A stretch of DNA of 64,000 nucleotides from assembly GCA_015179125.1 (NCBI GenBank), contig WHVA01000029.1, positions 62,001-126,000 on the forward strand, written 5' to 3'. The notes below the pieces were generated by a model. It saw only the letters and a list, made by a program, of their open reading frames with translations, did no database searches and was not told where the DNA came from. This document shows positions 33,913 through 45,573 of this stretch, piece after piece (the stretch's first letter is position 1; every line of letters begins with the position of its first letter). Source of the DNA: Gautieria morchelliformis. Lineage: Eukaryota; Basidiomycota; Agaricomycetes; Gomphales; Gomphaceae. The position numbers were made by a program, and so were the translations under genes.

Positions 33913-35724
33913 AGTAATACACGGTTCACCGGGGCCGGTGCCGCCCGGCACCAACCGCCGCTGACTTTCGGCCGTCAACGGTGGCAATTACCATATGAAG
34001 CACTCGCGCCCACTCCCACCCACCCCCATCTGCACCGCGCGCTGTTGCGCGTTGTCACACAACGCGTGGCACCGTGGTTCACCACGTCCCATCGCACGTC
34101 GCTCGCACCCAACGCTAAGGGGCCGCCATTGGTGCACCCTCGAGTTTCCACGAGGAACGTCGTACCCAGTCGCTCCGCCTCTCAGGTGAGCGATGTTATC
34201 TAACGTTCAGCGCTGAGACTCACCTGCCTCACCTGCCCTTGGCCTCCCTCCCTGTACCCCGCCGCCCCCTCGCGCTACTGGAGCGCTTCAAGTGCACCAT
34301 CACACCTCGGCCTGGGATAGCAACCGCTATCGACGGATGAAACGATGGTGTGGCTTTCTCTAGATCTGCTTTGAAAACGACAAGTTGGTCCACTTCGTGT
34401 ACAAATGTAAAACTTCAAAACTGACATCAACCCCAGGCACATTATTGTCTCTCTCCCGGCCAAACTTGGCCCTTAACGCATCGCTGATGGCGTCGAGGGA
34501 TCCTTCGCTGCTGTCATCTCCGGCCAAGGGGCCAGAGATTCCTTGTAAGTGATATTGCCGCGTACTATGACGACTTCAAATGCTCACTGACCCAAAGTTA
34601 GTCATTCCAGACCCAATGTTTAAATAAGAATCCCCAATGAAAATGAAACTGAAACCGTGACAATTTGCACTTTGAGATTCTTGCAAGTATTACCGCAAAC
34701 TTCTCACTTTATTATCAAGGGGAGGGGAACCATCAATACTCCTCACTATCTAAGTCTGAAGTACTAACATCCGATGAACTGTTCTTCGCCCGGCCTTTCC
34801 CCTGACCCCCACCAGCTCCGACATCGTCATCGTCATCACTCACGCCCGCCCGCCTCGAGCGCGTACTTTTCAGGGGTGAGTAAGTGTCCCCTAGGTCCGT
34901 GAGTGCAGGGATTGTGAGGACAAAGTACTCAGTGCCTGTGGAGGTCTTCTTTTGAAAGACCTCCATGACATGCTGGAGTATCTCAGTCTCCAGGGCCCCA
35001 GCTCCTGGCATATCAGCGACGAACATACTGACTGGGACATTGTTAGATCCATGGGTAGCATCCACAGTCCGTTGTCACGTACCTGGATGGTGACCGAGAG
35101 ACATCTCGGTCACTTGAGGGGGGGGAGGTGTCTCTGGTGCGGCGCGAGCCTCGGGAGGTGCGGGAGGCGGGGGTCCCGTGAGAGGCGGCGGCGCCTGAGC
35201 TACGGGGGTGCAGCCACTCCCGCGGTGGGTAGATCTTGGGCCGGCGGGTCAGATGTGAGCTTCTTGATGAGGAGGGCCCGCTCCACGCTGCCACAGAATT
35301 AAGTACAACAGTGTATTAGGAACCATGCAAATGGAAGACATACCCCGAGGGCTCCTGGCTGAGGATGGCGCCCTCCTCATCTGCCGCCATTCTGTCTGCG
35401 CTCGTCTTTGCAGCCCGCGTCTGCGGTTTCCTGGGTGCCACCACAGGGTTTCCTGGCCGGGCTCGCTTCCCTCTAGGTGGCATAATGAGTCACCGTCCGT
35501 CAGCAATATGCACTATTTATCAGCGGCGGGTAATACTCACCACAGGCCACATGGTGTGTGGCTACCCTGTGTCGGTGTTTGAGGCCGTGAGGTACAGGCC
35601 GGCCATGGACATCATCAGTCAGCACGGCCGAGTGGTGGTGCACGCTGGTGGCCAGCGCTGTGCACCAATGATTACCACCGTTTTGCACCACGCGGCGCTA
35701 ACCCCTGTGAACCGTGTATAACTC
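33913..35724 (-). mobile_element. TIR element P, copy 1
   Basis: Starts agtaatacacggttcacc and ends gtgaaccgtgtataactc, so the termini are inverted repeats. It shares its left 300 bp and right 420 bp with the copy at 40643-42126. It encodes a small spliced protein on the minus strand (34733-35482). Target duplication is not clear for this copy; copy 2 has an 8-9 bp one. Confidence 0.65.
34733..35482 (-). CDS. Hypothetical protein of TIR element P
   Basis: Start at 35482: MPPRGKRARPGNPVVAPRKP, a basic N-terminus. A likely intron follows (donor gtatgt near 35342, acceptor near 35290). The next exon continues ERALLIKKLTSDPPAQDLP into a proline-rich stretch. A further probable intron (35092 to about 35040) leads to the last exon, with VSMFVADMPGAGALETEIL, YFVLTIPALTDLGDTYSPL and an acidic serine-rich end, stopping at 34733. 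Copy 2 keeps a related start (MPGRGKRSTPGNPAVAPRK, 41865 on the minus strand). No transposase signature is seen. It may be an accessory or DNA-binding protein. The exact splicing is inferred. Confidence 0.4.
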
Positions 35725-35765
35725 GCCAGGCCCTTAACAGCAGGCCCGGCTCGGGCTGCGGCCTG

Positions 35766-35988
35766 TGTGGAACAAAGGAGTAAATAATAGTCTGTTATTC
35801 TACGATCTATACAAGATCGTCTGTCCTTATATACAAAATATGATGTCCATTACATTACTAATATCTTCGAGCTGCTGTGCCGATGCGATGCCGGTGCACC
35901 AGCAACCCGGAGTCGAGAGCGTTCTCGAACTTCCGGCTAAGTGCATGCCGGTTCTGCCTCGCCGGTGTCATCGTCCCGATTACTAACA
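35766..35988 (-). repeat. 3' LTR of copia element 1
   Basis: 223 bp, read on the plus strand from tgtggaacaaagg to gattactaaca. The intact partner used to define the empty site of element P copy 2. Confidence 0.88.
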
Positions 35989-37264
35989 CTCCCCCTCGTG
36001 AGAAGTCCCTTCGACAAAATCCTAATTTCCCTAATAAATACCTATGTTGGTGTAAATCCAGTCCCTTCGTAAATATGTCCACTATGTTCTCCTTCGTTGG
36101 TATGTATGTAAGTGATGCCTTGTGAGAGGCCACTTTCTCACGGATGAAGTGATATGCGACATTGATATGTTTAGTACGTGCATGGTATGTTGTGTCATGC
36201 GATAGTGTGATGGTGCCTAGATTGTCTGATCAAAGTGACGTGGGCTGGGCTTGATCTATTCCTAGCTCCTCGATGAAGCACCTCAGCCAGATCAATTGCT
36301 TGGCGCCCTCGGTAAGTGCCATGTATTCGGCCTCCGTAGTAGATAGCGCGATCGTTCGCTGCTTCTTCGAGCTCCATGCGATGGCTCCCCCTCCTAGTAT
36401 AGCTACATAGCCACTATAGACAGTGCATCGTTTCTATTAGCATAATCCGAGTCAACGAATATTTCGAGGTCAAGACCAGTGTCTCGTCGGAAAGTTATGC
36501 CGTCGTCACGTGATCCTTTGAGGTACCTGAGCGCGTGCTTGATCGCCATCCAGTGCTCGGCTCCGTAAGTAGTAGTGAATTGGCTCAGATGTTGTACGGT
36601 AAAGGCCAAATCAGGTCGCGTGCTGAGTGCTGCATACATTAGCGATCCGATTGCTTTAGCGTAGGGTACTTCGGCAGTTGGACCCGTTGAGTCTATAGGT
36701 GTTGTGAGCTTGATCATTTTGTTTAGAGGTGTAGATACGGAATGTGCCGTAGCCATGTTGAATCCATCGAGTATGATGTCGATGTAATGTCCTTGAGACA
36801 TGATCAGTGTTCCCTCATCCCTATTCCTCTCAACCCGAATTCCCAAGATTTTCTTCATTTCTCCTAAATCTGTTAAAGGGAATTTTCCATAAAGCTCCCC
36901 CTTGAGCTTAACCATCCTCCTTTGGAATCAGCGAATAGTCCAAAGTCATCCACGTATACTGATATGACTTCGATTGAGTCCTTATCTTGCCTGATGTAGA
37001 TGCATTCATCGGCTGTGCTTTGATGGAAGCCGAGATCGAGTAGTAATTTGCGTAAGCGCTGATGCCAAGCTCGTCCTGATTGCTTGAGTCCGTAGAGCGC
37101 TCTGTAATCCAACATCAAAACCGTCGGGCTGACGCATGTAGATCTCCTCATCTATGGTTGAATTGAGATAGGCACCTTTGACATCCATCATTTCGATTTC
37201 CCAATTGAGTGTGTTTGCGATGGCTAATAGAACACGTAGTGAATCGAACTTGACCACCGGTGAA

Positions 37265-37663
37265 GTTATTGTTATTGGATTCTAGAGGGGTATTTCCTAG
37301 GGGCATGCATCATCATCAATGGATTATCCTCCTAGGGGCATACACCATCATCAATGGATTATCCACCTAGGGGCACACAGCATCATCATTGACATCATTA
37401 GTGATGTATGCACTCCTAATCCAATGTTCCATAGGGGTTTACCCCTGTTAACCACTGTATAAGTAGCTAGGACTTTAGCTACAACAAATCATTGGTTTCA
37501 GCCCATTCACTCACACTGTTGAGTCCAGTTGAGTGAGTTAACAGTGTCCTCACTATCAGTCTCAAGTTCTTTTCCCTACATCTCCTGCACTCGAGTTAAT
37601 GTGCAGACTCCTCCCGGTCCTTCCCATCATGGCAAGGCAATGAAATAACGAAATAACAGTTAT
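37265..37663. mobile_element. Solo LTR nested in the RT region of copia element 1
   Basis: 389 bp at 37270-37658, with ends tgttattgg and gaaataaca. A perfect 5-bp duplication, gttat, is on both sides. It contains three tandem copies of a roughly 36-bp unit (cctaggggcatgcatcatca type) at 37296-37400. No coding part. Confidence 0.75.
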
Positions 37664-38433
37664 TTCATAGTAATCCATCCCTGGCCTCTGTGTGAATCCT
37701 TGAGCTACAACCCTTGCTTTAGCCTTATTGAATTGTCCATCTGGTTGTGTTTTGACAGCGTATACCCACCGGCAACCAATAGCTACTCGTCTGAATGGTA
37801 GTTCTGTTAATTCCCATGTTCCTAACGTCTTGTGTTGATCCATTTCAATTTCCATTGCTTTCTCCCAGATCGGCGCATCATCACATGATACCGCCGCTCT
37901 GTAATTCTCAGGTTCAGTGATGATTTCTTTCGTTATGTAAACCTGCTCGGTGCGTCCTGAATCATTCAGTTTCTGGTAATCCGGTCTTTGAGTGATACAC
38001 GCGCTCCGTCGAATCTGTGGAGCTGGCGCTTGTTCAGGTGGATCAGGAACGGGTGTCATCTGGGGTGATGACATCTGCGGGGTAGATGGGATTGGGTCCG
38101 CACATGCTCGCGCGGTGAGTGCTCCCCCTCAAGCAGTGCCGTAGTACTGTCGTCATCGTCGTTATCCGGGATAGGATAGAGTTTATTGTCACTTTCATCA
38201 AATGTGATATTTCTTCAGATTTGAACGTGCTTTGAGGCTTTATTATAATACCTCCAGGCTTTTGCATGTTCAGCTACTCCGACGGAAATGTGTTCTTCTG
38301 CCTTTGGATCAAGTTTGGCTCAACGTTGATCTGGTACCATAACCCAGCAATTTGTCCCGAATTCCTCTAGACATGCTATGTTCGGCTTCTTGCCAAATAG
38401 TGCCTGGAACCGCGTTGCGTCATCTCCAAGCGC

Positions 38434-39333
38434 TCACGTGGGTGATCGATTTTTGATATAACACATGTAAGCCACGGCCTCAGGCCAGAGTATTTTTGGC
38501 AGGTTCTTGGCAAATATCATTGCCCGTGCGTGCTCGAGTAAGGTCCGGTTGAGTTGTTCAGCGATTCCATTCTGGGCTGGGGAGTATGGAGCTGTGGTCT
38601 CCATGATAATGCCATATTTTTCACAAAATTCCTTGAAATTTTTATTGACATATTCCCCTCCATTATCCGAGCAAAACCTCTTCAGTTTCTGACCTGTTTG
38701 GGTCTCGAGGAATGCTTTGTACGTCTCGAAGTGTTTGAGCGCTTCATCTTTGGCACTCCCGAAATAAATGACCATGTCCCTAGATTTGATGTCCATGAAA
38801 GAATAGAAGTATTTTTCACGTGATGGTCCCTCGGTCTGGGCAGGCCCCCATACATCGGATACTGTTAGGTCACCGACCTGTTCTACAGTGTCCTCGGCTC
38901 TTTTTGGGAACGGCTCCACATGCCGTTTGCCTTGTATGCATGCCTTGCACTGGCTTGGCTTGTTTGATTCGTCGATCTCAAGTCCAGTAACTAGATCGTT
39001 AGACTTCAACATCTTTATAGAATTTATGTTGATGTGCCTGAGTATCCTGTGCCATTTGTCCCATGACCGTCCCTTTGCCGCTGCGGCAAAATCCCGTGCC
39101 TCGACTGATCGAGTGACCTGTGCCTTCATACAGAATAGCCTTCCGCACTTCTGTCCCTGTGCAAAAATAACTCCGGCACGTGATTTGAATTCGACGCCGG
39201 TGCCTGTAAATGTGGCCGTGTTGCCCTTATCAGTTAGACGCCCTACACTGATAAGGTTGTTCGGCGCATCCGCTGCATGCTTGACGTCACGTAGTTTGAT
39301 CATGTTCGTCTTGGCGCCGACCTTGAATTCCAT
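38434..39333 (-). pseudogene. pol: Copia element 1 integrase region (fossil)
   Basis: GAG-pre-integrase motif (WHRILRHININSIKMLKS, CKACIQGKRHVEPFP) and the integrase core (LTVSDVWGPAQTEG, FCSDNGGEYVNKNF, YSPAQNGIAEQLNRTLLEHA) on the minus strand. Confidence 0.85.
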
Positions 39334-40431
39334 GTATATAGTGCCTCGGCCTTGTGTATGTAGTACCGCATTAGGTGAAATTCCTTCAATCTCTGATGGG
39401 TCCTTGGCATAGCTAGCAAAATCATTTCGGCTTTGGGCTATGTGTGTTGTTGCCGCTGAATTGGCTAGCCAGTCAGATGCAGATATAGCACTGTATGCTA
39501 CCTCCTTGGATACAAATGCGAAATCCTTAAATCCTTTTCTTCTGCTTGTTTAACTGTTTCTTTGTTCCCTGATTTGAACCACTTTGGTGCTTGGCCTTCC
39601 TTGCCGCCACCTTTCGCCCAGCAGTCCTTCACGTAATGACCCTTCTTGCCGCAATTTCGGCACTTTCCCTTTGTTGCTCCTGAGTCATCTTTCCTGGGCT
39701 TGTGACGTTGTTGCGCCTTAAGCGCCGTCTGCCGTGCCGATCCAGCTTTCCGTGCTCGATCCTCATCGAGGACTCGAGCTATTAATATATCAGCTGTTGT
39801 TCCGGCTCCACTGGCGTTTACTGCCGTAATAAACGCCGACCAAGAATCTGGTAATTATGTCAGCAACGTGTTCGAGAACTCGGTGTCACTGATGTAATGT
39901 TCCCCCGCATTCAGTTCCTGTTGAATGCTGCGGAGCTTGTGTACATGCTCCTCCATGTTCGCGCCGTCCTCGGCAAGCGTCCGGAAGAAATCTCTTCAAA
40001 GATTTACAATTCCCACAGCTCCCTTAGATTCGAATATTGCTTGTAAACTAGTCCATACAGCAAATGCAGACATCGTCTGATTGATGTAAACTAGCTGTTC
40101 ATCGGCGACTCTGAGGCAAATCTCTTTTCTAGCTTTCTTGTCCTTCCTTCTCCAATCGTCGATTTCCTGCTGGTCGGTTGCAGTGACGTTGTCGGCATCT
40201 GCCGGTCTCGGTTCCATCTCCCTGCCAATAGCCACGTCCCACAGATCTAAATCATCGAGTATCCACTCGAGCCGCCGGCGCCACCCGCGTAATTGTCCCC
40301 GTTCAAGGGGTTGATCTTGTACGTGTTATTGCTACTCGACATCGTCTATCGGTATTGAGTTGTTGGAGTATAGAGCGTAGTTGGAGTAAACTATATCTGT
40401 AGTAGTTTAGTTATGGCCGGGGCCCATAACC

Positions 40432-42147
40432 TGTGGAACGAAGGAGTAAATAATAGTCTGTTATTCTACAATCTATACAAGATCGTCTGTCCTTATATAC
40501 AAAATATGATGTCCGTTACATTACTAATATCTTTGAGCTGCTGTGCCGATGCGATGCCGGTGCACCAGCAACCCGGAGTCGAGAGCGTTCTCGAACTTCC
40601 GGCTAAGTGCGTGCCGGTTCTGCCTCGCCGGTGTCATCGTCCAGTAATACACGGTTCACCAGGCCTGGGGCCGCCCGGCATCACCGGCCGCTGACTTTCA
40701 GCAGTCCACACTGGCAATTACCATTTGCAGCACTCGCACCCACTTGCACCCACCCTCGATCGGGAATGCATGCTGCCGCGCGTTGTCACACAACGCGTGG
40801 CACTGTGGTTCAACACGTCCCATCGGATGTCGCTCGCACCCAGCGCCAAGTGGCGGCCCTTGGTGCACCGTCGACTTCCACGAGGAACCTGGTCACCAAT
40901 CGCCCCCACTCTCAGGTGAGCGCTGTTATCTAACATTCGGCGCTGAGACTCAGCAGCTGTCGGCCCCGCCGTACACTCGCGTGTCCATCTCCGCCCCACC
41001 CTGTTTCGTCCACACCCAGCCCCCAATCGTGGTACTAGTGCTCCGTCCCGTGGCGTCTGATTGTAAGCATGACGCTGCCCTGACCAACACTGGCAACGAT
41101 TGAAAGAAAGCCGCTTTTTGCCAACTGGCAATGCTGGCAAAAGATCTCAAGTGAAAGAGAATCACAGACCAAACTAACTTGGTGCGTGTGTCTTTCCCCC
41201 ATTCCCTGCATGGTTCTCGTAAGCTGGGTCTGCGCATCTCTCACTAATACTGACCAATTCATGACAATTGAAATCCCTGGCTCACCAACTAGCAATGCAG
41301 ATGAACCAACCTTTGCCAATGCCACTTCGTATTTATCCTCCTACAGCACATCTCAATGTCCTCCATTCTGCCCTCGTCTCATTTTCACAAGTCACATCTT
41401 CATGCAGACTTACGGTGCCCCTTGTCGCAGTGTTTGGCTGCGTACCCGATGTCCTACCATCTGCTTCATGCCTTTCGCTACTTTGAGTACAACCGAACTT
41501 TGCCCTTGTTCCCACCGCCCGGATCGTATCCTTTTTTCAGCTCCTACAGCAGTGTATACTAGCAATTGATACCAGTGACTATTATAATTTGAACTTCTAA
41601 GCAGTGATTGGACACTGATGAGCAGTGCCAATTGTACTTAAAGTCATTTCGTTTACTGCACATCAGCGTGCGTCTTCCAACTTCGCCGCAGCTTCATTGA
41701 AGCCACTGCGGACCAGTATCCAAGCACTGGTCCGCAATGGTTTCGACACTTGTTATCAGTCCCTCCGGAACTGATGACAAGTGCCTTTCTTCCTGCAGTG
41801 GTCTGAGCTTTCCTGGGTGCCACCGCCGGATTCCCTGGCGTGGATCGTTTCCCCCTGCCAGGCATGATGGAACGGGGACATGTACTGTTAATCAGCGATA
41901 TCCGCTGTTTATCAGCGGCAGGTAGTACTCACCACTGGCCACATGTTGCGGGTCTGCCCTGTGTTGGTGTTCGAGGCTGTGAGGTACAGGTTGGCCGTGG
42001 ACAGCATCAGTCAGCACGGCCAGGTACCAACCCGTGGTGGTGCACGCTGGTGGCCAGCGCTGTGCACCGGCGGTTCCCACCGTTTAGCACCACACGGCGC
42101 TAACCCCTGTGAACCGTGTATAACTCTCATCGTCCTGATTACTAACA
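40432..42147 (-). repeat. 5' LTR of copia element 1, split by element P
   Basis: 211 bp at 40432-40642 and 12 bp at 42136-42147. The insertion point carries tcatcgtcc on both sides. Confidence 0.85.
40634..42135. mobile_element. TIR element P, copy 2, inserted in the copia 1 LTR
   Basis: About 1484 bp (40643-42126), from agtaatacacggttcacc to gtgaaccgtgtataactc. The 9-bp sequence tcatcgtcc lies at both borders (40634-40642, 42127-42135), consistent with an 8- or 9-bp duplication of hAT or Mutator type. The intact LTR at 35766-35988 shows the site before insertion. The middle (about 41090-41650) differs from copy 1 and has no recognised gene. Confidence 0.72.
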
Positions 42148-42159
42148 GCCTGTGGGTGG

Positions 42160-42620
42160 GGAACTAGAAATATTCACTCGCACCAGCATGCGCACGCACA
42201 GCATCACCACGCGCAGCGGCCGCACTCACACACACCGCCGCCACTGCCGCCACACCCGCACAACCCCCGGCACCCACAGCCCTATATGCACGCACACCCG
42301 CAGCCACATGTGCATGCCCACGCCCACGCCACCCGCACATGCACGCGGAGGAGGAAGGCCCTTCGAGAGCAGCACATCCTCCTCACATACCTCAGCAAGT
42401 ACCCGCACGTGCGCCAGCCATTCTATAGGTCGCGCGTGGTGTTCAACCCTGCGCTGCAGAGGGAAGGGGCCGGGGGAAGGGCGCGGTGGGTGCAGGTGTG
42501 AAGGAGAGGGAGAAGGAGAAGGGGGGCGGCGAGGGTGGGGGTGGGTTTTTCAAGGCACTGGCGGGGGCGGCCGTGGGGCCAAAGGAGAAGGAGAAGAAGG
42601 AGAAGGCGAAGAGCTGAGCT
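42160..42620 (+). pseudogene. Host gene fragment with His-rich tract, possibly MUB1/SamB-like
   Basis: Reads HAHAQHHHAQRPHSH, then RKALREQHILLTYLSKYPHV and RQPFYRSRVVFNPALQ. A different frame continues with KEREKEKGGG, FFKALAGAAVGP and a stop at about 42618. The histidine tract, the LSKYPHVRQPFY motif and the lysine/glutamate run resemble a segment of basidiomycete MYND-finger proteins of the MUB1/SamB type, as I remember them. One frame change separates the two halves. It begins just right of copia element 1, so the rest of the gene is missing. Assignment is tentative. Confidence 0.35.
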
Positions 42621-42818
42621 GCGGCATTAGTAAAGTAATATAAATGCCCATATACCGAAGATCCTAGGGTTCAGGCGCCCGTCAAAACGCAAGCCACGGC
42701 CAGGAAGCCTGGTGCGCCAACGGCTTGGGCCTGGCCTTGGCTCGGGCTGGCTCAAGCCGCGGCCTGGGCCGGGCCGCGCACGTCACGGCAGGTGGGGGCT
42801 GGTGGAGGGGTTCCACTG

Positions 42819-42826
42819 CATAAATA
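42819..42826 (+). promoter_or_regulatory. TATA-like box of DUF6533 gene 2, displaced by copia element 2
   Basis: cataaata at 42819-42826. Without the copia element and one copy of its target duplication it would lie about 35-40 bp upstream of the ATG at 47358. The core promoter is therefore now about 4.5 kb away. Confidence 0.35.
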
Positions 42827-42846
42827 CTTGCCCTAGGAACCTGAAC

Positions 42847-43019
42847 TGTTGAAGTCCATCGCTCAACCATTCCTTATTCATCTATGGTCACTCGTGGCTC
42901 CACCAGTTCAAGCTCCTCTCGAATCCCATAGTTACAGTAGCTAGTCCACTGTATATTTTTCTGAGACCTCGCAAGTCGAGGAATACCATTCTTGTCCTTT
43001 ACTATCACTGCGCTCAAGA
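42847..43019 (+). repeat. 5' LTR of copia element 2
   Basis: 173 bp, tgttgaagtccatcgc to actgcgctcaaga. Confidence 0.9.
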
Positions 43020-43091
43020 GGTTATGGGCCCCGCGCTCTAAACCGCAACCCAAAAGCCAAGTAAAAAAAAAAATCTGTAACAATCGCCGAT

Positions 43092-43952
43092 ATGTCTACC
43101 TCCATACAGCCGAGTTCGCTATATCAAATTGAGCCACTTACTGGGGATAACTACCCCGCATGGAAGGAAAAAATGCAGTGGATCCTGCTAGAACAAGACC
43201 TGTGGGACCACACAACGGGACAGATGACAATGCCAGTGCCGGCCGACGATAAAAACGTCACCGCCACTGAAATGCAAGTGATCGCAGACTGGACTAAAAA
43301 AGACCAACGAACATTTGCGGCAATCAGTCTTCGTATTAGCGACGAATACCTGGTATATACATACGGTGCCTCGACGGCACACGAGGTATGGCAAGCCCTG
43401 CTTACAATTTTCGAGGCAAGAGGGCCGTTAGGCATAATCAATGTGCGTAGGGACTTTTTCCGTACCTTCGCAGCAGAGGGTGGCAACATGGAGGAGCATA
43501 TCAGAAAGCTCCGTAGTCTCCAAAAACAGCTGCATGCACTTGGCGACTTGGTCAACGACCACGATTTCTGCAATGCATTACTCACCTCCCTACCCGGCTC
43601 CTGGTCCACCTTCCTCACCGCCATCAACCCTACTCTCCCCGTGCTCACCTCCGATGCCCTGATCGTGCGTATCCTGGAGGAGGACCGTACTCGGCGTTCG
43701 AGCACCAAGATGGCCCTGCGGATCCAGGATAGGACCCACGGAAAGGGCCGGAATGGACGCGGTGATGGCGCTACGAAGGGTAAATGCAATAATTGCGGAA
43801 AGAAGGGCCACTGGGTCAAGGATTGTTGGGCTAAGGGTGGTGGCAAGGAGGGGACACACCTAAATGGTGGAAAGGTGACAAATCCAAAAATACCGCTAAG
43901 CAGGCAACTGAAAATAACGGCGCTGCTGATGAATTTGCTTTTGCCGCCATAG
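43092..43952 (+). CDS. gag: Copia element 2 Gag (fossil element)
   Basis: Open frame of 286 codons. The N-terminal part has the copia Gag start (YQIEPLTGDNYPAWKEKMQW) and the UBN2-type Gag domain (WQALLTIFEARGPLGIINV, LTSLPGSWSTFLTAI). A zinc knuckle follows (CNNCGKKGHWVKDC). Structural protein of the element. Confidence 0.85.
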   Translation: MSTSIQPSSLYQIEPLTGDNYPAWKEKMQWILLEQDLWDHTTGQMTMPVPADDKNVTATEMQVIADWTKKDQRTFAAISLRISDEYLVYTYGASTAHEVWQALLTIFEARGPLGIINVRRDFFRTFAAEGGNMEEHIRKLRSLQKQLHALGDLVNDHDFCNALLTSLPGSWSTFLTAINPTLPVLTSDALIVRILEEDRTRRSSTKMALRIQDRTHGKGRNGRGDGATKGKCNNCGKKGHWVKDCWAKGGGKEGTHLNGGKVTNPKIPLSRQLKITALLMNLLLPP

Positions 43953-45573
43953 AGTCTGTTGACAACGACGATCACTCGTCCCTTGCTGAAGACCTGACCT
44001 ACCATGCTGACATTTCAGCGTCTGACTGGCTGGCAGACATGGGGTCAACGACCCACATAGCCCGGAGCAGGGATCACTTCGTCGATTTTAAGGCGGAACC
44101 GTCCGAGATCGACGGTATCACACCTGGGAGCCCACTGAAAACCCTAGGGCATGGGGTTGTTCAGATGGAGTTCCGCGCCGGTAACTGCACATTCACAGTG
44201 AGACTCACAGATGTGAAACATGCCCCCAATGCGCCGAACAACATACTCAGCGTGGGACGGCTCACGGACATGGAGCACGTCGCCTTGTTTACTAACGAGG
44301 GCGTGAAGTTCCGCTCCCAATCCAGAACCGTCTTCGCTGAGGGGTGAAAAGTAGGTCGTGTTTACCTCATGCGCGCCCGGATCCGTCCTGGTATCCAGAC
44401 AGACTTCGCTGCTGTGGCTAAGCTGAAGTCCTGGGATACCTGGCACCGGATCCTCGGACACGTGAACATTAGCGTGATCAAAGCCATGAAGTCGCACGAC
44501 CTGGTCACCGGGATGGAAGTAGACACATCTGCGCCGGTCACGCAGTGTGCTGCTTGCATTCAGGGCAAGCAGCATGTGGACCGGTTCCCCAAACGTTCGG
44601 AGGACATCGTTGCACATGTGGGTGACTTGTCCGTCTCTGATGTTTGGGGGCCGGCGAACACTGAGGGCCCAACGTGAGAGTGGTATTTTTACTCCTTCAC
44701 TGATGTTACAAGCAGGTACACAGTGCTTTATTTCAGCCACTCCCAGGACAGCGTCCTTGATCGATTCAAGGAGTATGCTGCCCTGGTTGAAACACAGATG
44801 GGACGTCCGCTCAAACGCTTGCGAAGCGACGGTGGTGGCGAGTATATTAGCATGGCTTTTAGGCTTTTCTGCGCTGAAAAAGGGATCATCATGGAGTCCA
44901 CTGCCCCTTATTCCCCAGCTCAGAACGGCATCGCAGAATGATTAAACCGCACACTGTTAGAACACGCCCGCGCAATGATATTTGTGAAACAGCTGCCCAA
45001 GACCCTATGGGCAGAGGCCGTCGCTTACGCCTGTTATATCAAGAACAGATTGCCTACGCGTGCGCTTGGCACGGATATGACACCCTACCAGGCGTTCTTT
45101 GGCAAGAAACCAGATGTCGGGAAGTTGGAGGAATTTGGTAAAAAGTGTTGGATTAAGGTCCCTGACCAGCGCTGTACTAAACTAGAACCGAAGTCCGAGC
45201 AACACATCTTCACCGGTGTTGCCCCCAATGCCAAAGCCTGGAAATATTACAATATACACTCGCACCACATCCAAACCTCCTGCAACGTCATTTTTGACGA
45301 GACTGACACCACCATCCACCCTGTGCCTGATGACGACGACTTGGAGGCCGCACCAATCGTCGGGAATGCCCCTGGGGCCGCCCAGTTGGCTCCTGTCCCT
45401 GCACCCACTGCCCCTGCACCGATCGCCATGCCTCCAGGTGGCGTCGTCACAACTGGCACTGTGGCTGCGGACCCGAGGGAGGGACCGTGGCGCAGCACCA
45501 GGTTTGCGGGTAAGCCCGCTCCTGACTACCATCACATGCATAGGGTGAGCGGACTCTGTCAGCGACGGAGATT

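Larger units (their letters stand above)
35761..42152 (-). mobile_element. Ty1/Copia element 1, full length with two later insertions
   Basis: Spans 35766-42147 with the perfect 5-bp duplication gcctg on both sides. LTRs are 223 bp: 35766-35988, and 40432-40642 plus 42136-42147, the latter split by element P. The LTRs differ at 6 positions, all at CpG. Minus-strand order: primer site (40431-40419), gag (about 40235-39500), integrase (about 39330-38430), reverse transcriptase (about 38070-36400) and RNase H to about 35860. A solo LTR lies inside the RT region. Broken fossil with many breaks (roughly eight or more). Confidence 0.9.

Noticed and set aside
42286-42408. CAC/GCAC-rich tract as a telomeric or satellite repeat
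   Set aside because: It translates as a histidine-rich protein segment with conserved flanking residues and has no fixed period.
43151-44740. Minus-strand open frames of up to 284 codons opposite copia element 2
   Set aside because: Antisense shadows of gag and integrase; no domain recognised.
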